Shown in pieces: positions 15,306-23,310 of a stretch of 64,000 nucleotides of DNA. The notes under the pieces were generated by a model. The model was given only the letters and a program-made list of their open reading frames with translations. It searched no databases and was not told where the DNA came from. Numbering within the stretch: the first letter of the stretch is position 1; each line of letters begins with the position of its first letter. A program made the translations under genes and the position numbers. This DNA comes from JASHPR01 sp963833885. GTDB taxonomy: Bacteria > Actinomycetota > Actinomycetes > Streptosporangiales > Streptosporangiaceae. The stretch covers positions 496,001 to 560,000 of the forward strand of contig CAWHZU010000019.1 of assembly GCA_963833885.1 (NCBI GenBank), in the 5' to 3' direction.

Positions 15306-16339
15306 GGGCCACCCGGTGGCTGGCCGCCACCGCCGCCCTTGCTGCCTGCTGCGGGGCACTGGCCGGGTGCGGCACCGCCGGCGGGACGGACTCCCAGACG
15401 ATCACGCTCTACAGCGGCCAGCACGAGCAGACCGCTAACGCGCTGGTCAACGCGTTCGAGAAGAAGACCGGCATCACGGTCAACATCCGCAGCGATGACG
15501 AGGACACGCTGGCCGACCAGATCGTGACCGAGGGCTCGCACTCCCCCGCCGACGTGTTCTACACCGAGAACTCACCGCCGCTGGAGAGCCTGCAGGCCAA
15601 GGGCCTGCTGGCCAAGGTGGACTCGTCGACGCTGAGCCACGCCGCGGCCAAGTACAGCTCCCCCGGCGGTGACTGGGTGGGCGTGTCGGCGCGGGTCAGC
15701 GTGCTCATCTACAACCCGTCGCTGATCTCGGTGAGCCAGCTCCCCACGCACGTGAGCCAGCTCGCCGAGGCGAAGTACAAGGGCAAGCTGGCGCTGGCGC
15801 CGCAGGAGACCGACTTCCAGCCGATCGTCACGGCCTACGATCGGGCCTACGGGAAGGCCGCGACGCTGAGCTGGCTCAAGGCGATCAACGCCAACGCGAG
15901 CGGCCACGTCTACCCGGACAACGAGACGATCGCCGACGAGGTGAACCGGGGTGCGGTGGCGTTCGGGATCGTCAACCAGTACTACTGGTACCGGATGCGC
16001 GCCGAGGTCGGCGCCGGCCGCGTCCACTCGGACATCACGCACTTCGCGGCGGGCGACCCCGGCTACGTCGTCGACGTCTCCGGCGCCGCGGTGCTGAAGT
16101 CCTCCACGCACCAGGCCGCGGCGCAGAGATTCCTGGCGTTCCTGGTCAGCGAGCAGGGCCAGAGCATCATCGCCGACCCGAGCAAGTCGATCAGCTTCGA
16201 GTACCCGATCGCCTCCGGGGTGACCACACAGGCACCCGAGACGCCGTTCAACCAGCTCCATCCCTACCCGATGACGATCGCCGACCTCGGCACCGGGGCC
16301 ACGGCCATTGCGCTGATGCGCCAGGCGGGCCTGCTGTGA
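15302..16339 (+). CDS. Iron(III) ABC transporter substrate-binding lipoprotein
   Basis: 345 residues of the FbpA/FutA-type extracellular binding proteins. Lipobox LAGC (Cys23), then TITLYSGQHEQTANALVNAFEKKTGI, the usual N-terminal lobe, and NQYYWYRMR, which holds the paired tyrosines that ligate ferric ion in this family. It ends with VSEQGQSIIADPSKSISFEYP, also typical. GTG start coupled to the upstream lipoprotein gene. Iron specificity is supported by the Tyr pair and by the iron box. Confidence 0.92.
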   Translation: MRATRWLAATAALAACCGALAGCGTAGGTDSQTITLYSGQHEQTANALVNAFEKKTGITVNIRSDDEDTLADQIVTEGSHSPADVFYTENSPPLESLQAKGLLAKVDSSTLSHAAAKYSSPGGDWVGVSARVSVLIYNPSLISVSQLPTHVSQLAEAKYKGKLALAPQETDFQPIVTAYDRAYGKAATLSWLKAINANASGHVYPDNETIADEVNRGAVAFGIVNQYYWYRMRAEVGAGRVHSDITHFAAGDPGYVVDVSGAAVLKSSTHQAAAQRFLAFLVSEQGQSIIADPSKSISFEYPIASGVTTQAPETPFNQLHPYPMTIADLGTGATAIALMRQAGLL

Positions 16340-16376
16340 CGGGCCATGAAGCGGGGATGGGGAGGTGGGCGGGGCG

Positions 16377-17993
16377 ATGACGGCGTCGCAGACGCTGCAG
16401 CGGCCGGGGCCGCCGCCCGCCCCCGGCCAGGCGGGCGCGCGGGGGCCGACGGTGCGGCCCCGGCGAAGCCGCCGGCCGGTGGCGCTGATCGCCGCCAGCC
16501 TCGCCGTGGCCTGCGTGCTCGCGTTGCCGCTGGTCTTCCTGCTGATCGAGGCTCGTGGCGCCGGCGCCGCGACGGTCGTGCACCTGATCTTCCGCAGGCT
16601 CACCGCTGACCTGCTGTGGAACACGATCCGGCTCACGGTCGTGGTGACCGCGCTGTGCGCGGTGATCGGGACAGCGGCGGCCTGGTGCGTCGAGCGGACC
16701 AACCTGCCCGGCCGGCGGGTCTGGGCGGTGCTGGTGGTGGTGCCGCTGGCAATCCCCGACTTCGTGGTGAGCTTTGGCTGGGCGTCGCTGTGGACCTGGG
16801 TGCAGGGCTTCCGCGGCGCCGTAGTGGTGATGACGCTCGCCGTTTACCCGCTGGTTTACCTGCCGGTCGCGGCCAGCCTGCGCGCCGCCGACCCGGGCCA
16901 GGAGGAGGTCGCCCGCAGCCTCGGCGTCGGCCGGGTGCGCACCTTCATCCGGGTCACGCTGGCCCAGGCCCGCGGTGCGATCCTCGGCGGCTGCCTGCTG
17001 GTGGCCATGGTGCTGCTGGCCGAGTACGGCGCGTTCGAGATCCTCGGGTACCAGACCTTCACCACCGAGATCTTCACCGAGTTCAACGTGTCGTTCAGCA
17101 TCCCGGCGGCGTGCGCGCTCTCGCTGGTGCTGGTCCTGCTCAGCCTGCTGGTGCTGACGGGCGAGGGCATGCTGCGCGGCCGGGGACGGGTTACCCGGGG
17201 CGGGCCGCTGGCGGCGCGGCGGATGCCGCCGCACCGGCTTGGCCGTGCCACCCTGCCGGTCCTGGCCGGTTTCGCCGCGCTGACCGCGCTGGCGCTCGGC
17301 GTGCCGGTCGGCGCGAGCGTCTACTGGATATTCGAGGGCGGAGCACACGCGATCGCCGGCGTGTCCCTGTCCGCCGCCGCGCTGCACACCGCGATGTACG
17401 GGATCGGCGCCGGCATTCTGGACACGGTGGCGGCGCTGCCGGTAGCGCTGCTGGCACTCAGGCATCCCAGCCGGCTGCGGCTCCTGCTGGAACGCAGCAC
17501 CTACCTCGTGCTGGCCATGCCCGGTGTGGTCGCCGCGTTCGCCCTGTCATATTTTGCGGAACGCTACGCGAACGGCTTTCTCTACCAGAGCGCGCCACTT
17601 CTGGTCGTCTGCTACGCGATCATGCTCTTCCCGCTGGCTTTGGTCGGCGTCAAGGCCTCCCTTTCCCGCGCGCCGGCCAGCCTGGACGAGATGGCCAGGT
17701 CCCTGGGTCAGCGCAGGCTTGCGGTGCTCTGGCGGGTGACGCTACGGCTGGCAGGGCCGGGGCTCGCTGCCGCGTTCTGCCTGGTCTTCCTGTCGGTCGT
17801 GACGGAGCTGACGGCCACGCTGCTGCTGATCCCAACCGGAGTGCAGACGCTCGCGACCCAGTTCTGGGCCTACGAGACCAACCTGTCCTACGGCCAGGCC
17901 GCGCCGTTCGCACTGGTGATGATCGCCGTCGCGGCGGTGCCGAGCTACGTGCTCGGCAGGTTCTTCGACCGCTCGGCGCATGCACAGACGTGA
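16377..17993 (+). CDS. Iron ABC transporter permease (FbpB-like, duplicated)
   Basis: 538 residues, about twelve membrane segments in two homologous halves, as in FbpB/SfuB permeases. Each half carries an EAA-type loop that contacts the ATPase: EEVARSLGVGRVRTFIRVTLAQARG (about 175-199) and DEMARSLGQRRLAVLWRVTLRLAGP (about 435-459). ATG 16377 follows a GGAGGTGGGCGGGG stretch; GTG 16365 is an alternative. It lies 37 nt after the binding-protein gene and 37 nt before the ATPase gene. Confidence 0.92.
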   Translation: MTASQTLQRPGPPPAPGQAGARGPTVRPRRSRRPVALIAASLAVACVLALPLVFLLIEARGAGAATVVHLIFRRLTADLLWNTIRLTVVVTALCAVIGTAAAWCVERTNLPGRRVWAVLVVVPLAIPDFVVSFGWASLWTWVQGFRGAVVVMTLAVYPLVYLPVAASLRAADPGQEEVARSLGVGRVRTFIRVTLAQARGAILGGCLLVAMVLLAEYGAFEILGYQTFTTEIFTEFNVSFSIPAACALSLVLVLLSLLVLTGEGMLRGRGRVTRGGPLAARRMPPHRLGRATLPVLAGFAALTALALGVPVGASVYWIFEGGAHAIAGVSLSAAALHTAMYGIGAGILDTVAALPVALLALRHPSRLRLLLERSTYLVLAMPGVVAAFALSYFAERYANGFLYQSAPLLVVCYAIMLFPLALVGVKASLSRAPASLDEMARSLGQRRLAVLWRVTLRLAGPGLAAAFCLVFLSVVTELTATLLLIPTGVQTLATQFWAYETNLSYGQAAPFALVMIAVAAVPSYVLGRFFDRSAHAQT

Positions 17994-18030
17994 TACCAGC
18001 AGGCAATGACGCATTCGTAGGATTGACGGC

Positions 18031-19173
18031 ATGACGCAGCTCGTGGTGACCGGCCTGCACAAGGCGTTCGGCGACCATCCGGTCCTCACCGGGCTCGACC
18101 TCGAAGTTCCGGCGGGCTCGCTGACCGCCATCCTCGGCCCCTCGGGCAGCGGCAAGACGACGCTGCTGCGGGTGCTCGCCGGGTTCGAGCGCGGCGACGC
18201 GGGAACGGTCACGATCGGCGGCTCCGTGGTCGACGGCCCGGACGCGCACCTGGCGCCGGAGCGACGGCAGATCGGCTACGTGCCCCAGGAGGGCAGCCTC
18301 TTCCCGCACCTCACGGTCGCCGCCAACATCGGGTTCGGGCTGCCGGCCCGGCAGCGCAAGGGACCGGCGATAGCCGAGCTGCTCGACGCGGTCGGCCTGG
18401 CCGGGCTGGGCAATCGCTACCCGCACCAGCTTTCCGGCGGACAGCAGCAACGGGTCGCGCTCGCCAGGGCACTGGCCATCCGGCCGAAGATCGTCCTGCT
18501 CGATGAGCCGTTCGCCTCGCTCGACGCGCACCTGCGCGCCAGCGTCCGGGCGGACGTGCAGGCGCTGCTCGCCGAGACCGGCGTCACCGGGATCCTCGTC
18601 ACCCACGACCAGGACGAGGCGCTGTCCACCGCCGACCTGGTCGCGGTGCTGCGCGACGGGCGGATCGTGCAGTGCGATGCCCCGCAGGACCTGTACGACC
18701 GGCCTGCTGACGCGGACATCGCCCGGTTCATCGGGGACGCGAACCTCATCGAGGGCGTGCTCGCGACCGGCACGGTGGACACCGTGCTTGGCCGGCTGCC
18801 GGTCGAGCCTGGGTGCCTGACGTCGCCGGGGCACGGCGGCGCGGCCGGCCCGCCGGGCCCGGCCAGGTCCGGCGCGGCCACGGTGCTGGTCCGGCCGGAG
18901 CAGATAGAACTGCACGCCGACGGGGCTCCGGCCCAGCCGGGGACGCCGGGCTGGCCCGGCGTCCACGACGGTAACGAGCTGTCCGGGCACGTCGTGTCGT
19001 ATGGCTACCACGGCCACGATGCCGTGATCCACGTGCGGCCGGAGCACGATTCGGCGGCGCCCACGATCATCGTCCGCACCCTGGGCGGGCCGCAGCTGCC
19101 GCCCGGAGCGGCGGTCACGCTCCGCGCCCGCGGGCCGGTTCTCGCCTGGCCGCACGCCGAAGCAGCGCCCTAG
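18031..19173 (+). CDS. Iron ABC transporter ATPase (FbpC-like)
   Basis: 380 residues. The nucleotide-binding domain has Walker A GPSGSGKTT (36-44), signature LSGGQQQRVALARAL, Walker B IVLLDEPFASLD and switch His in VTHDQDEAL. The C-terminal 130 residues form a TOBE-like regulatory region (VLVRPEQIELHADG, YHGHDAVIHVRPE) interrupted by a Gly/Pro/Ala-rich insertion. Last gene of the iron operon; 25 nt separate it from the DUF1992 gene, which may be read through. Confidence 0.93.
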   Translation: MTQLVVTGLHKAFGDHPVLTGLDLEVPAGSLTAILGPSGSGKTTLLRVLAGFERGDAGTVTIGGSVVDGPDAHLAPERRQIGYVPQEGSLFPHLTVAANIGFGLPARQRKGPAIAELLDAVGLAGLGNRYPHQLSGGQQQRVALARALAIRPKIVLLDEPFASLDAHLRASVRADVQALLAETGVTGILVTHDQDEALSTADLVAVLRDGRIVQCDAPQDLYDRPADADIARFIGDANLIEGVLATGTVDTVLGRLPVEPGCLTSPGHGGAAGPPGPARSGAATVLVRPEQIELHADGAPAQPGTPGWPGVHDGNELSGHVVSYGYHGHDAVIHVRPEHDSAAPTIIVRTLGGPQLPPGAAVTLRARGPVLAWPHAEAAP

Positions 19174-19198
19174 GGTCCGATATGACGAGGCGCCCTAC

Positions 19199-19765
19199 AT
19201 GACCGAACGCAAGCCGCCAGGCATGAGCTTCACCTCATGGATCGACCAGCAGATCAGTGAGGCGCAGGAGCGTGGCGAGTTCGACGACCTGCCCGGCGCG
19301 GGAAAGCCGCTGCCCAGGCGGAGCGGAGCCGACGACGGCCTGACCTGGGTCCGCGAGTTGCTGCGCCGGGAGGGCCTGCCCACGGACGAGCTCCTGCCCA
19401 CGCCGCTGAAGCTGCGCAGACAGAGCGAGCGGCTGGCCGAGTCGGTGCAGGAGCTCGGATCCGAGGAGGAGGTTCGCGCCGTCGTCGCTGAGCTCAACCG
19501 GCAGATCGCCGAGTGGCGCCGGATACCGCACGGGCCGCCCATTTTCGTGCGGCTGGTCGACGCGGACGCGATGGTCAGCCGGTGGCGTGACGGGCGGGCG
19601 GCGTCCGCACCGGCGGCTTGGCGCCCGGGGGACACCCACCGCACCGCGGCAGCGGCGCAGCGCGTACCGGCGCAGCCCGCCCGCGCCCGGTTTTGGCGCC
19701 GCGGGTGGCGCCGCCTTCGCCGCCACGAGCGCGAGCTGGAGCCCGGGCCGAGCCAAGATGGCTAA
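19199..19765 (+). CDS. DUF1992 (DnaJC28-like conserved region) protein
   Basis: 188 residues. The N-terminal 110 residues match the DUF1992 pattern: SWIDQQISEAQERGEFDDLPGAGKPLP, then VRELLRREGLP and LNRQIAEWRRIPHGPPIFVRLVDAD. The conserved DLPGAGKPL motif makes the assignment firm. The function is unknown; eukaryotic relatives lie in DNAJC28. The C-terminal Arg/Ala-rich tail is not conserved. It overlaps the convergent membrane-protein gene by 4 bp. Confidence 0.88.
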   Translation: MTERKPPGMSFTSWIDQQISEAQERGEFDDLPGAGKPLPRRSGADDGLTWVRELLRREGLPTDELLPTPLKLRRQSERLAESVQELGSEEEVRAVVAELNRQIAEWRRIPHGPPIFVRLVDADAMVSRWRDGRAASAPAAWRPGDTHRTAAAAQRVPAQPARARFWRRGWRRLRRHERELEPGPSQDG

Positions 19766-20601
19766 CGTGGCCGCGAGTTGCGCTCGGCGGTGGCCGCCGG
19801 CGGCATCGGGGGGATCGGCGGCGCAGTGTCGGCTGGTGCCGTGAAATCCCAGGTCCTGGGCCTGACAACGCCCTTTCCGGCGGCGGGGCGGACGTCTGGG
19901 TCGGCCGCCGTCCGGGCGACGGCGATCACGCCAAGGAGCGCGGCCAGCAGCGCCGCCAGCGCAATGAAGTCGGACGCGGCGAGGTCACCCAGGGCGACGA
20001 GGGCCGCGGCGAACCCGACGATCAGCGCCCCGACCGCCACCAGGCCCCACGCGTGCAGGAACAGCCGCAGCGTCACCTGCGGTGCCGCGGCCGCCACGTC
20101 CGGCACGACCTTGACTGGTTTGGTAGCGCGACGCTCGTTCATGCCCTCGCGGACCCACACGGTGACCGTCAGGGCCCCGGGCTGGTCGGCGATCAGCAGC
20201 AGCTCGTCGGGATGTGCCGGATCCGGAGCCTGCGCCACCGAGCCCCCGCCGACCGCCCACGACACGACCTTCCTGGTGCCGTTGCGCGGGACGCTGTAGC
20301 GAACCTGCTCGCCCGCGACCACGGTGTCCGGTCCGTCGATGACCACCGCGTCCGGCACCCTCGCGCCGACCGGGCGGCCGTTCGGGACCGGGGCGGCCGC
20401 CGCTGACCCTCCCCCGGCCGTCACGGCCGGGTCGGCGGAAACCACGACCTGGCGCCGGGCCAGCTGCTCGGCGAGCCGGATCTGGCGCGCGTGCACGCTC
20501 CAGGCCATGGCCACCACCGAGCCCGCGACCCCGGCGGCGCCGAGCCCAAGCAGGCCCGCGACCGCGGGGTGGCCAGCACTGGCTGCGACGGCTGCGAGCA
20601 T
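19762..20601 (-). CDS. Membrane protein with extracytoplasmic Ig-like segment
   Basis: 279 residues; not recognised as a named family. One hydrophobic segment near residues 14-34, a middle region with beta-sandwich character (DGPDTVVAGEQVRYSVP, ELLLIADQPGALTVTVWV), and two C-terminal membrane segments around 185-205 and 212-232, ending in a Pro-rich tail. A candidate operator, an inverted repeat, lies 39 nt upstream. It may be a small envelope protein; no catalytic motif seen. Confidence 0.7.
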   Translation of the reverse strand: MLAAVAASAGHPAVAGLLGLGAAGVAGSVVAMAWSVHARQIRLAEQLARRQVVVSADPAVTAGGGSAAAAPVPNGRPVGARVPDAVVIDGPDTVVAGEQVRYSVPRNGTRKVVSWAVGGGSVAQAPDPAHPDELLLIADQPGALTVTVWVREGMNERRATKPVKVVPDVAAAAPQVTLRLFLHAWGLVAVGALIVGFAAALVALGDLAASDFIALAALLAALLGVIAVARTAADPDVRPAAGKGVVRPRTWDFTAPADTAPPIPPMPPAATAERNSRPR

Positions 20602-20639
20602 CCCTACTCCGGGGACGCGGTCGGCTGGCGTGTCATGAC

Positions 20640-20665
20640 GCTATTCAAACACAAAATCGAATAGC
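20640..20665. promoter_or_regulatory. Inverted repeat upstream of the membrane-protein gene
   Basis: GCTATTC (20640-20646) and GAATAGC (20659-20665) are perfect arms around a 12-nt AT-rich spacer, in the 108-nt gap between the membrane-protein gene and the F420 enzyme gene. It could be a repressor site or a small hairpin. Confidence 0.45.
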
Positions 20666-20709
20666 CTGAAACCCCAGGCCCGGATCCTGTGCCTGCTTTC
20701 GAATCGGAT

Positions 20710-21108
20710 TCAGCCTACGGCGTTCCCCGCGACGTGCTGCGCTGTGATCCGGATCGTGACCCGGACAACCTCGGCCGGCAGGTCGAGGAACTGCTGGCCG
20801 CCGCCGGGCCCTTCGTACTTCTCTGCCAGCTCGACCGCCAGCTCCCGCCCGGGGTCCGGGTGGATCGCGGCCTGGCCGCGGATCTCGGCGTACCGCTCCG
20901 GGTCGGCCCGGTCCCAGACGGACAGGCTCACCCGGGGATCGCGCCGGATATTCCGCTCCTTCCGCCTGCCAGCGGCGGTGGAGATGACCACGTCGTCGCC
21001 GTCCCGGCCGATCCAGACCAGGGACGTCTGCGGGCTCCCGTCCGGGTTGATCGTGCCGAGTACGGCGTAGTTGGGCTCGTCGAGTAGCTTGCGTACCGCG
21101 TCGTTCAT
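20710..21108 (-). CDS. PPOX-class F420-dependent oxidoreductase-like protein
   Basis: 132-residue split beta-barrel of the pyridoxamine-5'-phosphate-oxidase-like superfamily, in the actinobacterial F420/FMN group: LLDEPNYAVLGTINPDGSPQTSLVW at the N-terminus, RKERNIRRDPRVSLSVWD in the middle, and YAEIRGQAAIHPD. Members reduce varied substrates with F420H2 or bind cofactors; the substrate is not predictable. ATG 21108 chosen; GTG 21120 is an alternative. It lies 68 nt downstream of the orphan histidine kinase and in the same direction. Confidence 0.85.
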   Translation of the reverse strand: MNDAVRKLLDEPNYAVLGTINPDGSPQTSLVWIGRDGDDVVISTAAGRRKERNIRRDPRVSLSVWDRADPERYAEIRGQAAIHPDPGRELAVELAEKYEGPGGGQQFLDLPAEVVRVTIRITAQHVAGNAVG

Positions 21109-21176
21109 AGAGGCTGCCACGAGCGAGACCCTAGACGGTGGCGCGCGAGGCGTCGACGAGATTTGGCCAACTATCC

Positions 21177-22328
21177 CTACATGACCTGCCGGTCCAAGGG
21201 CGGCGCTAACCCGGCGCTGGCCGCCGCCGGCAGGTGCAGCTCGAACACGGAGCCCGTTCCCAGGATGCTCTGCACGGCCACCGAGCCGTGGTGGGCTTCG
21301 GCGATCGCCTTCACGACAGCCAGGCCGAGACCGAACCCGCCCGTCTCCCGGCTGCGCCCCGTCCCGACCCTGGTGAACCGGTCGAAGATCTGCCCGATCT
21401 CGTCGGCCGGGATGCCGGAGCCCCAGTCCTTGATGACGAAGATGATCTGCTCGCCCTCGCGCCGGGCGCTCAGCTCGATCCGGCCGTCGAGGTCGGTGTG
21501 GCTGACGGCATTCTCGATGAGAGCGTCCAGGGCCAGGGTCAGGCGGTCCTGGTCGGCCTGCACGGCCGCCTCGGTCAGGGCCCCGATCGACCAGCGGCGC
21601 GGCGTCCGGCTCCACCGCTGGAGGGTTTCCATCACGAGCTCGGCGGCGTCCACCGCAGCCGGGTGCAGGAAGTCCGGGCTGTCCGTCGAAGCCAGCAGGA
21701 CCAGCCGGTTGGCGAGCCGCCGCATCCGGAGCAGCTCATCGACGGCCACGCGCGCGTCCTTGGCGATGGCCTGATCGGTGGCGGCGTGGGTGATGAGCTC
21801 GGCGTGGCCGAGGGCGATGGTGATGGGCGTGCCCAGCTCGTGCGACACATCCTGCAGGAACTGCCGCTGCTGATCCAGCAGGAGCAGGTTGTGCTCGGAG
21901 ACGCGCCTGATTTCCTCTACGGCCGTGAGCCGCAGGCGCGCGTGCCACACCATGACCATGAACATCAGGGCGAGCAGCGGCACCTCGGCGAGGTAGTCCC
22001 CGTCCTGCTCACCCCGCAGCACCTGCCAGCCGATCAAGCCGCCCGTGGCCAGCGTCACCAGCGAGACCGTAAGCACCGTGGACCCGACGTGCCAGAGCCG
22101 GAACCCGTACATCAGCGTCAGGCTGATCCAGATGATGAGAAACGGCACCGAGCCCCACGATGGGCTCAGGCGCATGGCGATGAGGTTAAGCAGGACGAAG
22201 AGCGCCCAGGCGATGTCCACCCGGTACGCGCGCACTGACTGACGGACCCTGCTCGCGCGCGGTCGGCCGGGCCGCCAAGCGCGGCGGGCAGCGCCGACTG
22301 CCAGCGCATGCTCGACAGGCACTTGCAT
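21177..22328 (-). CDS. Sensor histidine kinase (orphan)
   Basis: 383 residues with four predicted membrane segments (about 38-53, 61-77, 81-101, 112-130) and almost no extracytoplasmic loop, suggesting sensing within or at the membrane. The H-box reads FLQDVSHELGTPIT (His163). The ATPase domain has N-box LIENAVSHT, G1 DWGSGIP, F-box IFDRFTRV and G2 FGLGLAVVKA. No response regulator gene is adjacent; the nearest, at 29.8-30.5 kb, belongs to the ATPase-kinase fusion. The partner is unknown. Confidence 0.9.
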   Translation of the reverse strand: MQVPVEHALAVGAARRAWRPGRPRASRVRQSVRAYRVDIAWALFVLLNLIAMRLSPSWGSVPFLIIWISLTLMYGFRLWHVGSTVLTVSLVTLATGGLIGWQVLRGEQDGDYLAEVPLLALMFMVMVWHARLRLTAVEEIRRVSEHNLLLLDQQRQFLQDVSHELGTPITIALGHAELITHAATDQAIAKDARVAVDELLRMRRLANRLVLLASTDSPDFLHPAAVDAAELVMETLQRWSRTPRRWSIGALTEAAVQADQDRLTLALDALIENAVSHTDLDGRIELSARREGEQIIFVIKDWGSGIPADEIGQIFDRFTRVGTGRSRETGGFGLGLAVVKAIAEAHHGSVAVQSILGTGSVFELHLPAAASAGLAPPLDRQVM

Positions 22329-22467
22329 CGATTCCTCCCCAGGTCGGGCGGCGGCTACCGAATCCTACGACTGACGGGTAGTCCGGTGGCAACCTGGTCA
22401 TTTGACTGGAAGCCACCACGGGGTGTCAGGCTGGTGCGCAGGCCGGGACTGACGCGAAAGGACAGGG

Positions 22468-23310
22468 ATGGCACAGCGAGTCTGCGTGACGGGAGCAAAC
22501 GGGCAGGCGGGCCGGGCGGTGGTGCGCGACCTGCTCGACCACGGGTACGAGGTGGCGGCCACCGACATCACCGGAACCAAGGACAACGGGCTGCTCCGCG
22601 CCGATCTGACCGACTATGGACAGGCGCTGGAGGTCCTGCACGGCGCCGACGCCGTGGTCCACCTGGCCAACATCCCCGCGCCCGGCCTGACCACCCCGGC
22701 GGTCACGTTCAACGCGAACATGACCATGAACTTCAACGTCTTCCAGGCTGCCGCGAGCCTCGATCTGAGCCGGGTGGTGTGGGCGTCCAGCGAAACCACG
22801 CTCGGCCTGCCGTTCGACGTGCCGCCGCGGTACGCACCGGTGGACGAGGACCACTACCCGGTGCCGACCACCACGTACGCGCTGTCGAAGGTGGCGAGCG
22901 AGACGACCGCCGGGCACATCGCGCAGTGGTCCGGCATCCCGTTCGTGGCGCTGCGCTTCTCGAACATCATGTCGCCCGCCGACTATGAGCGCTTCCCGGA
23001 GGCATGGGCGGACCCGCTGGCGCGCCGGTGGAACCTGTGGGGCTACATCGACGAGCGGGACGCTGCCGCCGCGTGCCGGCTGGCCCTCGAGGTCCCAGCC
23101 GAGGCCGTCGCGGGCAGCCCCAGCTTCATCATCGCGGCCGCGGACACGGTCATGGACCGCCCGTCGGCGGACCTGCTCGCCGAGGTGTTCCCGGGGGTGG
23201 AGCTGACCCGGGACGTCGGCAAATTCGGCACGCTGCTCGCGATAGACCGCGCCAGGGAGGTGCTGGGCTTCGAGCCGCGCCACTCCTGGCGCGACCACGT
23301 GCAGCCGTGA
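22468..23310 (+). CDS. NAD(P)-dependent epimerase/dehydratase (extended SDR)
   Basis: 280 residues. The N-terminal Rossmann motif is VCVTGANGQAGRAVVRDLL, an active-site serine region lies at VVWASSETT, and the catalytic YxxxK is in TYALSKVASE. The overall pattern fits NAD-dependent epimerases/dehydratases acting on sugars or sugar acids. ATG 22468 follows a GAAAGGACAGGG ribosome site. It is convergent with ribBA-ribH, ending one base before that stop region. The substrate is unknown. Confidence 0.87.
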   Translation: MAQRVCVTGANGQAGRAVVRDLLDHGYEVAATDITGTKDNGLLRADLTDYGQALEVLHGADAVVHLANIPAPGLTTPAVTFNANMTMNFNVFQAAASLDLSRVVWASSETTLGLPFDVPPRYAPVDEDHYPVPTTTYALSKVASETTAGHIAQWSGIPFVALRFSNIMSPADYERFPEAWADPLARRWNLWGYIDERDAAAACRLALEVPAEAVAGSPSFIIAAADTVMDRPSADLLAEVFPGVELTRDVGKFGTLLAIDRAREVLGFEPRHSWRDHVQP

